A stretch of DNA of 64,000 nt, taken from contig NZ_CP048815.1 in assembly GCF_010977555.1 (NCBI RefSeq), positions 5,324,501 through 5,388,500 of the forward strand, read 5' to 3'. This DNA comes from Caulobacter rhizosphaerae. Its GTDB lineage: Bacteria > Pseudomonadota > Alphaproteobacteria > Caulobacterales > Caulobacteraceae. The translations under genes and the position numbers were made by a program. This document shows positions 50,985 through 60,023 of this stretch, in pieces; the stretch's first letter is position 1; every line of letters begins with the position of its first letter. The notes beneath the pieces were generated by a model, which saw nothing but the letters and a program-made list of their open reading frames with translations, searched no databases and was not told the DNA's origin.

Positions 50985-51905
50985 CTAGAGCGGCTTGTCC
51001 AGGAACGGGCGGACCAGGGCGATCGTCGCCTTGGGGTTCTCCTCCATGATCCAGTGACCCGAGGCCGGCACCACGCCCTCAGTGACATTGTCAGCCGCCG
51101 CGCGCATGACCGTGGCCATCATCGGGCCGAACGACTTTTCGCCGCCCAGGGCCAGCACCGGCATGGTCAGCCGGCCGTACTGGACCAGCAGGGCCTTGTC
51201 GTCGACGGCGTCCTGGTCGAAGGCGTGGAACTGCTCGAAGCCGGCGTGCATGGCGCCCGGGCGGGCGTAGAGCGCGGCGTAGTGGACGCGGGCGTCTTCG
51301 GTGAAATTGGCCGGATTGGCCGAGAACTCGTTCCAGAAGCGGTCCAGATAGATGCGCTCGCGGCCGGCGACCAGGCGCTCCATGTCGGGCCCGCCGAACC
51401 GGAAGTGCCACAGCAGCGGGTTCTTCAGGATCTCCTCCCAGGGGCCGATCCCTGGCACCGGGGCGTCGATCAGCACCAGGCGCGTCACCCGCTTCTGGTT
51501 CTGCACCGCGAAGCTGTAGGCGACCATGTTGCCGATGTCGTGGGCGACCACGTCGGTCTTGCCGATCTTTAGGGCGTCCAGCACCCCGGCCACGTCGCCC
51601 GCTTGGGTCTTCTTGTCGTAGCCGTCGGCCGCGCGGGCCGACAGGCCCATGCCACGCAGGTCGGGAACCACCACGGTGTGGTCGCGGGCCAGGTCGGCGG
51701 CCAGCAGCGCCCACATGTCGCCGGTCTCGCCATAGCCGTGCAGCAGCACCACGGCGGGTCCCTGGCCGCCGACCCGGACGTGGATCGTCGTGTCGTTGGC
51801 GGCGATCTCCTGGGTCCTGAACGACGCAGGGAAGGCGGGCATTTCGGCGCGCGCCGCACCGACGAACGCGAACACCGCGATCAGCCAAAGGACCAGGCGT
51901 TGCAT
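50985..51905 (-). CDS. Exported alpha/beta hydrolase with Asp nucleophile (epoxide hydrolase-like)
   Basis: A 306-residue protein with a signal peptide (about 1-20, ending ARAE). Oxyanion HGYGETGDMW, nucleophile VAHDIGNMVAYSF (Asp), His in PASGHWIMEENP. The HDxG elbow is that of soluble epoxide hydrolases and dehalogenases. GGAG lies before ATG 51905. Substrate unknown. Confidence 0.87.
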   Translation of the reverse strand: MQRLVLWLIAVFAFVGAARAEMPAFPASFRTQEIAANDTTIHVRVGGQGPAVVLLHGYGETGDMWALLAADLARDHTVVVPDLRGMGLSARAADGYDKKTQAGDVAGVLDALKIGKTDVVAHDIGNMVAYSFAVQNQKRVTRLVLIDAPVPGIGPWEEILKNPLLWHFRFGGPDMERLVAGRERIYLDRFWNEFSANPANFTEDARVHYAALYARPGAMHAGFEQFHAFDQDAVDDKALLVQYGRLTMPVLALGGEKSFGPMMATVMRAAADNVTEGVVPASGHWIMEENPKATIALVRPFLDKPL

Positions 51906-52054
51906 GGCGAGCTCCAGGGTTGAGGTCCTCAACCTGAGCCCAGCCCCTCGGCGGCGCTAGCAGAATACCGTCGAGATTGGCCGATTTCCGACACGGTCGG
52001 GCCTCGCCAGACAAAAGGGAGCGTAGCCCGGGCCGCCACCCTCCCCGATCGTCG

Positions 52055-52921
52055 TCAGGCCAGGGCCTTCTTGTACAGCGCCAGCAGCTCGGCCCAGGCC
52101 TTCTCGGCGGCGGGCTCGTCGTAAACCTGGCCGCCCTTGACCGTCCAGCCGTGGGCCGCGCCGGCATAGACCTCGACCTTGGCCGGCCGTCCGGCCGCGG
52201 CGAAGGCGGCCTTCAGCTTGTCCTTCACGGTCGGGTCCTGCTTGTCGTCATTGTCGGCGACGGCGATCAGATATTCGGCGTGGGTCTTGGGGATCAGCAG
52301 ATGCGGACTGGTCGGCTGGTCGGTGACCAGACCGCCGCCGTGGAAGGTGGCCACCGCCGCGATGCGGCCCGGGGCGACGGCCGCCGTGCGGAAGGCCAAG
52401 GGACCGCCCATGCAATAGCCCTGCACGCCGACCTTGCGGCCCTTGTTGGTCTGGGGCTGGGCGTCGAGGAAGGCGACATAGGCGACGGCGTCGCGGTCCG
52501 TGCCCTCGGGCGTCACGGTCGCGCGCAATGGGGTCAGCTTGGCCCGGTCATCGGGATTGGCGAAGTTGAACGTCCCCTCGATCACCGGCGCCTTCTTGGC
52601 CCGGTAATAGAGGTTGGGGACCAGCACCACGTAGCCGGCGGCGGCCAGGCGCCGGCCCATGTCGCGGAACACCGGCCGCAGGCTCATCACGTCGGGCCAG
52701 ACCAGCACCGCGGGCCAACGGCCCTTGCCCTGCGGATAGAACAGGGCGGCGTCGGCCACGCCGTCGGGCGTCTTGATCTCGACGTCCTTTTCGACCACCG
52801 GGCTCTGGGCGCCGGCGGCGGTCGCGGCCAAGCCGCCCAGGGCGGCCGCGGCCAGGCCGAACGTCCGACGCGACAGGCGGGGATCGTGGACCAGACCCGG
52901 GTGGATATCGTCGTCACACAT
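52055..52921 (-). CDS. Dienelactone-hydrolase family protein, Tat-type leader
   Basis: A 288-residue protein with SRRTFGLAAAALGG as twin-arginine leader. The catalytic Cys is in VQGYCMGGPL, the His in AGAAHGWTVKG, and an Asp near VADNDDKQ. The family cleaves dienelactones or other esters. ATG 52921 is preferred over ATG 52936 because GGAGA lies 8 bases before it. Confidence 0.88.
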   Translation of the reverse strand: MCDDDIHPGLVHDPRLSRRTFGLAAAALGGLAATAAGAQSPVVEKDVEIKTPDGVADAALFYPQGKGRWPAVLVWPDVMSLRPVFRDMGRRLAAAGYVVLVPNLYYRAKKAPVIEGTFNFANPDDRAKLTPLRATVTPEGTDRDAVAYVAFLDAQPQTNKGRKVGVQGYCMGGPLAFRTAAVAPGRIAAVATFHGGGLVTDQPTSPHLLIPKTHAEYLIAVADNDDKQDPTVKDKLKAAFAAAGRPAKVEVYAGAAHGWTVKGGQVYDEPAAEKAWAELLALYKKALA

Positions 52922-53018
52922 GCGAGCAGTCTCCATCAAGGCGGCAGGGCGCGGGCCCTCATGGCGGGCACCTTACCGCATGACCTCGGACGGGGAAGGT
53001 CTCGTCGTCGCGACCCGC

Positions 53019-54650
53019 CTAGGCGGCGAAGACCCTCCGGCCGCGTTCGACGTGCATGCGGTGCGAGCCCGCCAGGCTGGTGTCGCGGGCCTTGATCGTC
53101 CGCAGGAACAGCCACTCGCCGGTCAGGCGCTGCGGCGTCACCTCGATCATCATGTAGCCGCGCTGGCTGGTGTCGGCCCATTTGAGCTCTGGATTGGCGG
53201 CCATGAAGCCCTGGGCGACCCGCTTGGGATCGGCGCCGAAATCGCCCTCGGCCCCGCTGGAGGTGACGCTGTGGCCAGCGAACTCGACGCCGGCGGGTCG
53301 GCCATCCTCGCTGAGCGCATAGGCCCAGGCGTTGTGGCTGTCGCCGGACAGCATGACCAGGTCGGCGTCGGCGGCCTGCGCGGCCTGCAGCAGCCGCGAG
53401 CGCGCCGCCGGATAGCCGTCCCAGCGGTCCATCCACATCGGCAGGCCCAGCTTGGCGGCGCGGATGTTGTTCCGGTAGCCGTTGACCTTGCGCTCGCTGA
53501 CCTCGGGCCGCAGCCAGCCGAGCGCGTCCTGCGGCATCACCGTCCGTCCGAGGATGGTGCCCATGCCGACCATCTGCCAGGCCGTGGCGCGGGCGTTGGT
53601 CTTCAGCTGATGTGCGAGCCAACTCTCCTGGGTCGAGCCCAGCATGGTCGCCGACGGGTCGCGCCAGACGCCGTCTCGGAACGCCTTCAGCGCGGCGTCG
53701 GGATCTTCCGCCTTGAACGCGGCCCCGATGTCGGCCGGCTGGGTGCGGCCGAGAAGCCGCGATTCGGTGCGGTAGAGCGTGGCCAGCGTGCCGATCGGAT
53801 AAGCCTTCCACGGCTCGTCCGACACCGGCATCCACTCGCGATAGACCTGCATCGCCGCGGCGCGGCGGACGTTCCAGTCGCCCTCGGTCGCCGGCTGGTG
53901 GTTCTGCGCCCCCCCTTCCCAGCTGTCGTTGGCCGATTCGTGGTCGTCCCAGAAGGCGACCATCGGCGCCATCTGGTGCAGCCGCTGGAGATCGGGGTCG
54001 GCGCGATAGCCGGCGTAGCGCAGGCGGTAGTCGGCGACGGTCAGGATCTCGTTGGCCGGCTGCAGCGATCGTCCGGCGGCCCAGTCGCCTTCATGGATGG
54101 AAGCGGGGCCGTATTCGTAGATGTAGTCGCCGGTGTGCAGCCACAGGTCCAGGTCGGGGCGGGCGGCGGCGTGGCCATAGGCGTTGAACAGCCCGACCGG
54201 CAGGTTGGAGCAGGAGAAGACGCCCAGGCCGAAGCGGGCGACGTCGCCGACGGGCAGGGTCTTGGTGCGGCCGACCGGCGACTTGCCGCCGTCGGGCGCC
54301 ACGAACCGGTACCAGTGAACGGTTCCGGGTTTCAGCCCATCGACCGTGACCTTGGCGGTCCAGTCGCGATAGGCGCCGGTGCGCACCACGCCGCCCGCGA
54401 CCACCCTGGTAAAGCCCGGGTCGAGCGCCACCTCGACCTCCAAACTGACTACGCCGTCGCCGGTCGCGGGCGCATAGCGCGTCCACAGCAGCATGGAGTC
54501 GGGGCCCGGCTCGCCGCTGGCCACGCTGTGCGTGAACCCCTTGGCGCCGACGAGGTCGGCGGCCAGCGCCCGGCCGGCGGGCAGCAGCAGCGCGCCCAGT
54601 CCAAGGCCGGCGCCCAGGACGACGCCGCGACGATTGATGTTCAGGACCAT
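53019..54650 (-). CDS. phoD: PhoD-type alkaline phosphatase / phosphodiesterase
   Basis: A 543-residue exported enzyme with a twin-arginine-like leader (NINRRGVVLGAG). Metal-binding segments of PhoD are present: GVFSCSNLPVG, LHTGDYIYEYG, FWDDHESAND, and SGDSHNAWAY. An N-terminal beta domain (HSVASGEPGPDSMLLWTRY) precedes the catalytic one. It should release phosphate from phosphodiesters or monoesters in the periplasm using Ca/Fe. It lies downstream of the TonB receptor on the same strand, past two hairpins. Confidence 0.93.
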   Translation of the reverse strand: MVLNINRRGVVLGAGLGLGALLLPAGRALAADLVGAKGFTHSVASGEPGPDSMLLWTRYAPATGDGVVSLEVEVALDPGFTRVVAGGVVRTGAYRDWTAKVTVDGLKPGTVHWYRFVAPDGGKSPVGRTKTLPVGDVARFGLGVFSCSNLPVGLFNAYGHAAARPDLDLWLHTGDYIYEYGPASIHEGDWAAGRSLQPANEILTVADYRLRYAGYRADPDLQRLHQMAPMVAFWDDHESANDSWEGGAQNHQPATEGDWNVRRAAAMQVYREWMPVSDEPWKAYPIGTLATLYRTESRLLGRTQPADIGAAFKAEDPDAALKAFRDGVWRDPSATMLGSTQESWLAHQLKTNARATAWQMVGMGTILGRTVMPQDALGWLRPEVSERKVNGYRNNIRAAKLGLPMWMDRWDGYPAARSRLLQAAQAADADLVMLSGDSHNAWAYALSEDGRPAGVEFAGHSVTSSGAEGDFGADPKRVAQGFMAANPELKWADTSQRGYMMIEVTPQRLTGEWLFLRTIKARDTSLAGSHRMHVERGRRVFAA

Positions 54651-54681
54651 GACGGTCTCCACGATGGATTTGGAGGGGAAT

Positions 54682-54716
54682 GGCCGCGCGCGTCGCGCTC
54701 CTGGGCGCGCGCGGCC
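54682..54716 (-). terminator. Hairpin 1 between the signalling TonB receptor and phoD
   Basis: An 11-bp stem GGCCGCGCGCG / CGCGCGCGGCC with a 13-base loop, lying just before phoD. With the next stem it likely attenuates read-through from the receptor gene. Confidence 0.55.
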
Positions 54717-54721
54717 GGCCG

Positions 54722-54751
54722 GGTCCCGCGGCAGGGGGAGGCCGCGGGACC
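54722..54751 (-). terminator. Hairpin 2 between the signalling TonB receptor and phoD
   Basis: An 11-bp stem GGTCCCGCGGC / GCCGCGGGACC with an 8-base loop, 11 bases past the receptor stop. Same geometry as the stem at 37822-37851 behind the other receptor. Confidence 0.6.
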
Positions 54752-54762
54752 GGCGTTCAAAC

Positions 54763-57700
54763 CTAGAAGGAGCCCTTGACGCCGATGTTCCACATCGAGC
54801 CGTAGATGCTGTACTGCTGCACCCGGTCGCGGACGTTGGAGTAGATGACGTCCGGCGCGTTGAAGATGTTGCGGCCGGCCAGCATCACCTCGAAGTTCCT
54901 GTTGATCTTGTAGCTGGCGCTGACGTTCCAGAGCTCGCGGGCGGCGTGGTAGAGGATGCCGTTGGGCGAGGTCGACGGCGTGTTGCTCAAGGCGCTGGTG
55001 CGATACTTGCCCTGGGCGTTGCCGGTCAGCTGGACGTCGAACTTGCCGTAGCTGTAGCGCAGGCCCCAGTTGGCCGCCGCCTTGGGCATGTTCACCCGCT
55101 CGCCGTCGGGGTCGATCGTGGTGATCGAGCCGCGCAGCCCCAGGCCCCGCAGCGCGCCCGGCAGGAAGGTCAGCTGCTGGTCGTATTCCAGCGTCACGCC
55201 CCGATTGATGCTGACGCCCGGCAGGTTCGTGGCGCTGCGGTAGGTGTAGCCGGGATAGTCATCGGGGCTGTAGCCGACCTGCGCTGGATCGGCGAACTCG
55301 TAGCCGGTCACCTGCATGTCCTTCACCTCCAGCTGGTAGGCGGACAGGCCGATGATCCCCGAGGGCTCCAGGAAATACTGCAGGCTGGCGAAGTACTTGG
55401 TGGAGTGCTCGGGCTTCAGCAGTGGATTGGGAACCGTGACCACCTGCTTGGTGTCGTCTACCGCGACCACGCCGCCGAGATTGCCGTAATCGGGGCGCAG
55501 GATCGATTGGCTGAAGGCCAGTTGGCCGACCAGCTTCTTCGTGAAGTCGTACTTGGCTCCGCCGCTCAGGAACCAGTCGTCATACTCGCCATGGCGGGTC
55601 TTGTAGGTCCCGTTGTGGTACTTGTAGAGCAGGAAGGGCACGGTGTTGGCCGTGTAGCCGGCGGCCTTCGTCTCGGCGTCCGAACGGACGTCGGCGACCC
55701 GGGCGTCGGTCTCGGTGCTCTCGTAGCGCAGGCCGAGGTCGAACTGAGCCTTGCCGACGCGCGGCTGGATCTCGAAATAGCCGGCCTTGACCGTCTCACC
55801 GACCTTCTTGTTGTTGTCGAGCGTGCGCTTGGTGTTGCCGTAGTCGTCGGCGAAAAAGTAATCGGGGTGGTCCCGGTAGATGTCGTAGACGGCGTAGTTG
55901 CTGTCGGCGCGCCAATCCTGGGCGTTCAGGTTGCCGGCGTCGAAACCCTGGATCTGGAAGTTGTAGTTCCGGGTCCACGGAATGACGGCCTCGGGCGCCT
56001 TCTGGGTCCGGTCGCGGGTGGGCCCGTTGTACTCGAACTGCTGGTACGAGCCTTCGTTGGTCTTCCAGACATTGGTCCGATAGGTCGCGCCGGCCAGGAC
56101 CTTCAGCTGGACAGGGCCGAGGTCGAGCTTCTTCTTCAGATCCAGATTGAGACCGTACATCTGGTTCTGCGCGTCGGACTCGGACGTGCGAACGTTGAAG
56201 TTGATGTCGTCATCGCGGTTGAAGCTGGCGGGATCGCTCCAGGAGCGGCCGGCGGTCTGCTGCAGCGTCCATGCGTTGGAATTCTGGGACGCCCGATCCA
56301 GTGTGAAACCGATGCGGGTCAGGTAACTGTCCGTACGCTGAAAGAAGCCCTTGGAATTGTCCCGGAAGTTGAATTCCGAGCTGGAATAGCTGCCGCGCAG
56401 CAGGGCTTCCCAGGTGTCGCCGCGATATTCCAGCTTCGGCGCGAACAGCCATGACGGCGTGCCGGCGTAGCGGTGCGAGTACTGGGTGTGCAGGCGGGTG
56501 TTGGTCCCGTTCGGATTGACGACGATGTGGGTGGGGGTGGAGTCCGCCGTCGCCTGGGTGGCCGTGGCCGTGCCGAAGATCAGATAGGTGTACTGGTTGA
56601 AGTACTCGACGTCGTAGAACGAATAGGTGCTGCGCAGGGACAGGGCCAGCTTGTCGGTGATCTTGTAGTCGACACTGAGGTTGGCGGCCTTGCGGTGGGT
56701 CAGCTTGGGACCCGGGCGCCACATGACCTGATATGGAATGACCCGGCCGTTGGCCAGATAGGACCAGTCGGTCTGGATGCGGTCCTGCTCGACGAAATTG
56801 GCGTTGTAGCTGGCGTTGAACGCGATCCCCAGCCGCCCGTCCAGGAAGACGTCGGCATAGCCCAGCTGGGCCGAGGGAAAGATCGAGGCGTGCTTCCGGT
56901 CGTCCGGCAGGTATTTGCGCGACAGGCCGGAGTCCGAGGTGGCGACGCCGCCCAGCTGGAAGCGCAGAAGGCGGCGGTTGCGCTGGAAGGCGTACTTGCT
57001 GCGCAGGTTGATGGCGCCGCCGGGCGAGTCGGCGTCCATGTTGGCCTGCAGCGTGTTGTTGAGCTCGATGGAGTCGACACCCGTGATCGACATCTGCTCG
57101 AACGAGTTCTGGCGGCCGTTGTTGTTGTTGGACGTCGCCGTCGCCATGCGGGCGCCGTCGGTGGTGAAGGTCGAGTATTTCGGATCCAGGCCGCCGATCC
57201 GCACGGCCGTGGCGTCCACCTCGGTATAGTCCAGCGAGATGCCCGGCATGTTCTTCATGAACTCACCGACGTCGCCCATGGTCAGGGCGCCGAAGTTGTC
57301 GGCGGCGACGACGGTCTTGGCGTTGGTCGAGGCGCGGCGCTCCATGATGGCGCTGGCCTGGCCTTCGCGCCGGGCGACGATCGTTATCGCCTCCACCTCG
57401 CCGTCCTGGGCGGCGTAGGACAGCGGGTTCAGGGCCACGTCCAGGGTCGCCGCCTGGCCCGGCGCGACGGTGACGACCGCCCTGCCCTCCTGCAGGCCGG
57501 TATATTTGACCACCACGGTGACCTCGCCGGCCGGGACGCCGGTCAGGCGAAAGTCGCCGCCGTCCTCGGAGAAGGCGGCGATCGTCGTGCCTTCGACGCG
57601 GATCTCGGCGTTGCGCACGTACTCGCCGGTGGCGGTGTTGAGAACACGGCCGCGCACCACGCCGGCCCCCGCCTGGGAGACGGCGCCGTTCGTCGCGCCC

Positions 57701-58008
57701 TGGGTGGACGACCGCAGGGTGATGATCTGTCCGTCATCGGAGTCGATCCGCAGCGGCGTGCCGGCGATCAGGCGGCGAAGCGCGGTGCGCACGTCCATCC
57801 TCCCCTTGACGGCGGGCGTCATGACACCCTCGAGATTCCGGGCCGACGCCACGATCTGCACCTGCCCCTGGCGCGCCAGTTCGGGAATGGCGCGAACCGC
57901 GGGCTGGGCTGGAATGTCGAAGATCCGGTCCTGCGCCAGGGCCGGCGCGGCGGTCGAGAGCGCGATGACGGCGGCTCCGCAGGCGAGGACGGAATGACGA
58001 GAATACAT
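54763..58008 (-). CDS. TonB-dependent receptor with N-terminal signalling (STN) domain
   Basis: A 1081-residue outer-membrane receptor with a signal peptide to about 25 (ALAQ). The secretin/TonB short N-terminal domain (about 26-98, DIPAQPAVRAIPELARQGQ) marks a transducer type. A carboxypeptidase-like regulatory domain (about 118-200, VVRGRVLNTATGEYVRNAEI) comes next, then plug (GEFMKNMPGISLDYTE) and barrel to the terminal GVKGSF. The STN contacts FecR, whose gene ends 71 bases upstream. Its start codon lies in a long inverted repeat. Confidence 0.95.
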   Translation of the reverse strand: MYSRHSVLACGAAVIALSTAAPALAQDRIFDIPAQPAVRAIPELARQGQVQIVASARNLEGVMTPAVKGRMDVRTALRRLIAGTPLRIDSDDGQIITLRSSTQGATNGAVSQAGAGVVRGRVLNTATGEYVRNAEIRVEGTTIAAFSEDGGDFRLTGVPAGEVTVVVKYTGLQEGRAVVTVAPGQAATLDVALNPLSYAAQDGEVEAITIVARREGQASAIMERRASTNAKTVVAADNFGALTMGDVGEFMKNMPGISLDYTEVDATAVRIGGLDPKYSTFTTDGARMATATSNNNNGRQNSFEQMSITGVDSIELNNTLQANMDADSPGGAINLRSKYAFQRNRRLLRFQLGGVATSDSGLSRKYLPDDRKHASIFPSAQLGYADVFLDGRLGIAFNASYNANFVEQDRIQTDWSYLANGRVIPYQVMWRPGPKLTHRKAANLSVDYKITDKLALSLRSTYSFYDVEYFNQYTYLIFGTATATQATADSTPTHIVVNPNGTNTRLHTQYSHRYAGTPSWLFAPKLEYRGDTWEALLRGSYSSSEFNFRDNSKGFFQRTDSYLTRIGFTLDRASQNSNAWTLQQTAGRSWSDPASFNRDDDINFNVRTSESDAQNQMYGLNLDLKKKLDLGPVQLKVLAGATYRTNVWKTNEGSYQQFEYNGPTRDRTQKAPEAVIPWTRNYNFQIQGFDAGNLNAQDWRADSNYAVYDIYRDHPDYFFADDYGNTKRTLDNNKKVGETVKAGYFEIQPRVGKAQFDLGLRYESTETDARVADVRSDAETKAAGYTANTVPFLLYKYHNGTYKTRHGEYDDWFLSGGAKYDFTKKLVGQLAFSQSILRPDYGNLGGVVAVDDTKQVVTVPNPLLKPEHSTKYFASLQYFLEPSGIIGLSAYQLEVKDMQVTGYEFADPAQVGYSPDDYPGYTYRSATNLPGVSINRGVTLEYDQQLTFLPGALRGLGLRGSITTIDPDGERVNMPKAAANWGLRYSYGKFDVQLTGNAQGKYRTSALSNTPSTSPNGILYHAARELWNVSASYKINRNFEVMLAGRNIFNAPDVIYSNVRDRVQQYSIYGSMWNIGVKGSF

Positions 58009-58072
58009 CGGCTGGCGGCCCCCAATCGCCGCGCAGGTCGCGACGTTCGCGGTTGAGAGCCGCCAGCCGATG
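58006..58072 (-). promoter_or_regulatory. RNA stem-loop enclosing the TonB receptor start codon
   Basis: CATCGGCTGGCGGC (58006-58019, antisense to the start region) and GCCGCCAGCCGATG (58059-58072) form a perfect 14-bp inverted repeat. In the minus-strand mRNA the 3' arm ends in the receptor AUG itself. The 39-base loop includes GGGGG (likely ribosome site) and a small CGCGA/TCGCG stem. The 5' arm begins 8 bases after the fecR stop. Confidence 0.7.
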
Positions 58073-58079
58073 GCTTCCG

Positions 58080-59108
58080 CTATTTTGTAACAAAAACTTC
58101 TTGATGCGCCCGGCCGTCTTGGGGACCGCCGCGGGTCAGCACGACTCGGTCGCCGTCCTGTTCGACTCGGGCGTCGAACACGCGGGCGATGGCGCGGCTG
58201 AAGCCCGCGGGATCGTTGGCGGCGAACAGGCCGGTCACCGGCTCGCGCGCCAGGGCGGGGTCGCGGATCTGGATCCGGGTGTCGCTGTAGCGCCCGAACG
58301 CCGCGGCGGCCTGACTCAGGGATTCGCCTTCGAACGCCAGCTTGCCGTCGCGCCAGGCCAGTTCGCGGGTGACCGCCTCCGGCCCGACCGGCCGCGGACG
58401 CTCCGTCGGACCGGAGAGGACCAGCTGTGTATTGGCCGTAAGCGCCACCCTGCTGGCCAAGGCCGTGAGGTTCAGGCCTGCGACATCGACCCGGCCCTGG
58501 TTCACCAGGACGTCGACCGGATCGGCGTCGAGCTTGCGGACCCGAAATCCCGCCTGCGCCGTGCTGAGACGGCGGCCGTCCACCTCGACGACGAACGGCC
58601 GCTGCTCGTCGCGGGCCACCGAGAAATAGGCCTCGCCCCGCAGCAGCGTGACGCGGCGCTCGCCCCGGCTGTACCGAACCCGGATCCGGGTCTGGGTGTT
58701 GAGCAGCACGGTCGATCCGTCCTTGAGCGGCGCCAGGCGGATCTCGCCCCGCTCGGTGCTGATGACCGCGCCGGCCGCCGATACGCCGACGCCCAGGGCG
58801 CTCAGGGCGCCGACCGCCGCCGCGCCTCCGGCCCAGGCCAGCGCCTGCCGGCGCGACAGCGGCGAGCGCGCCGGCCGCCCCGGCGCCTCGAACGCGACTG
58901 GGTCGAAGCCGGGCCCCAACGCCTGGGCGGACTCGCTCATCAGCGACAGCGCCCGGGCGCGCAGCAACGCGCCCTTGCGGCGCGGATCGCCCCGCAGCCA
59001 GGCCTGGAAGACCTCTTCCGTTTGGGCGGTCAGCGGCCCGCGATCCAGCCGCGCCGTCCAGTCGGACGCCGCCTGATCAATGTCTCGACTGGTTTCTCGC
59101 TCGGCCAT
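58080..59108 (-). CDS. fecR: FecR-type anti-sigma / sigma regulator
   Basis: A 342-residue inner-membrane protein. It has an N-terminal DUF4880-like region (AASDWTARLDRGPLT, FQAWLRGDPRRKGALL), a twin-Arg-bearing membrane segment (about 85-112), and the periplasmic FecR domain (STERGEIRLAPLKDGSTVLLNTQTRIRV, LLRGEAYFSVA). The C-terminus (about 265-340) is a short DUF4974-like domain that meets the STN of the receptor. It overlaps fecI by 32 bases. Confidence 0.93.
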   Translation of the reverse strand: MAERETSRDIDQAASDWTARLDRGPLTAQTEEVFQAWLRGDPRRKGALLRARALSLMSESAQALGPGFDPVAFEAPGRPARSPLSRRQALAWAGGAAAVGALSALGVGVSAAGAVISTERGEIRLAPLKDGSTVLLNTQTRIRVRYSRGERRVTLLRGEAYFSVARDEQRPFVVEVDGRRLSTAQAGFRVRKLDADPVDVLVNQGRVDVAGLNLTALASRVALTANTQLVLSGPTERPRPVGPEAVTRELAWRDGKLAFEGESLSQAAAAFGRYSDTRIQIRDPALAREPVTGLFAANDPAGFSRAIARVFDARVEQDGDRVVLTRGGPQDGRAHQEVFVTK

Positions 59109-59679
59109 CTATCGAGGCGATCTCCGCTTCCAGGGTCTTAGAGGTTTGGGACCGCCTGTTTCCGCCACGGCCGAACCAATCAATCAAGAAGAGGACGCCT
59201 CTGGAAATGTGCGTCTCGACCGTATTCTCCGATATCCGCATGCGCGCGGCGATCTCGCGCTGGGGCATGTCCCGGACGCGGCGCAGGATGAAAGCCTCTC
59301 GGGTCTTGAGCGGCATGGCCGCGATCGCGTGGGCCAGTTGGCGCAACTCGTCGCGGTCGATCGCGTACTGCTCGGGCGAGGCCGCGTTCTCGGCCTGCTC
59401 CAGCCGTTCCAGGTCGTCGACGGTGTGGATCGGAACGATGCGCGCCCGGCGGACGTGCCGCATGATCACCGAGCGCGCCACCTGGAACAGATAGGCGCGC
59501 GGATGACGAATGGCGTCCACGGTCTCCAGCTCGGCCAGGATCGTGTAGGCCTCCTGGATGATGTCGTCGGCGTCGATTCCCGGCGGAGCGGCCCGCGAAA
59601 GCCAGCCCCTGAGCGCCGCTTCATGCGGCAGGACGTTTCGCAGGAACCATCGTGTTCTTTCCCTGTCGGCGGCGCTCAT
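59077..59679 (-). CDS. fecI: FecI-type ECF sigma factor
   Basis: A 200-residue ECF sigma factor with region 2 (DADDIIQEAYTILAELETVDAIRHPRAYLFQVARSV) and region 4 (ALPLKTREAFILRRVRDMPQREIA-like, RMRISENTVETHISRGV). It should be held or activated by the overlapping FecR and direct transcription of the receptor and probably phoD. ATG 59679. Confidence 0.93.
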   Translation of the reverse strand: MSAADRERTRWFLRNVLPHEAALRGWLSRAAPPGIDADDIIQEAYTILAELETVDAIRHPRAYLFQVARSVIMRHVRRARIVPIHTVDDLERLEQAENAASPEQYAIDRDELRQLAHAIAAMPLKTREAFILRRVRDMPQREIAARMRISENTVETHISRGVLFLIDWFGRGGNRRSQTSKTLEAEIASIDGRARNQSRH

Positions 59680-60023
59680 CCGTTATCCGCTGGCTTGGAG
59701 ACTGCGTCGCCGCCGAACGGCGCCATTGAGGCGACGACAGGAAACCGCTCGCGTCGACCGGCGTCCTGCCTAGCGGCCAATTGTGACAGTCAGGTTTTCC
59801 CGCACGCGAGCGGAAGCCGCGAGCAGATTGCGACTTTTGGTAGCATCGAGCTATCGAAGGAATTTTGGCGCGCTGATCCGAGCCGCAACACCCGGCCGCC
59901 GTCGGCGACGATCCGCGTCCACCGAATAGTAAAGTCTCGCGAACCAGCCAGCGCCTTCACCGCGACAGGGACGATCGATGCTCGTCATCGCTAGTGCGGT
60001 CGGACATCCCGCCCATCCGGCCG
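59680..60023. other. Gap between the aspartic protease stop and fecI start
   Basis: 344 bases with no supported gene. It must carry the fecI promoter; no clear ECF or housekeeping boxes and no Fur-type site were recognised. Confidence 0.5.

Noticed and set aside
53019..54650. Calling the PhoD gene a purple acid phosphatase
   Set aside because: The metal-binding segments (FSCSN, HTGDYIYEYG, SGDSHNAW) fit PhoD, not the purple acid phosphatase pattern.
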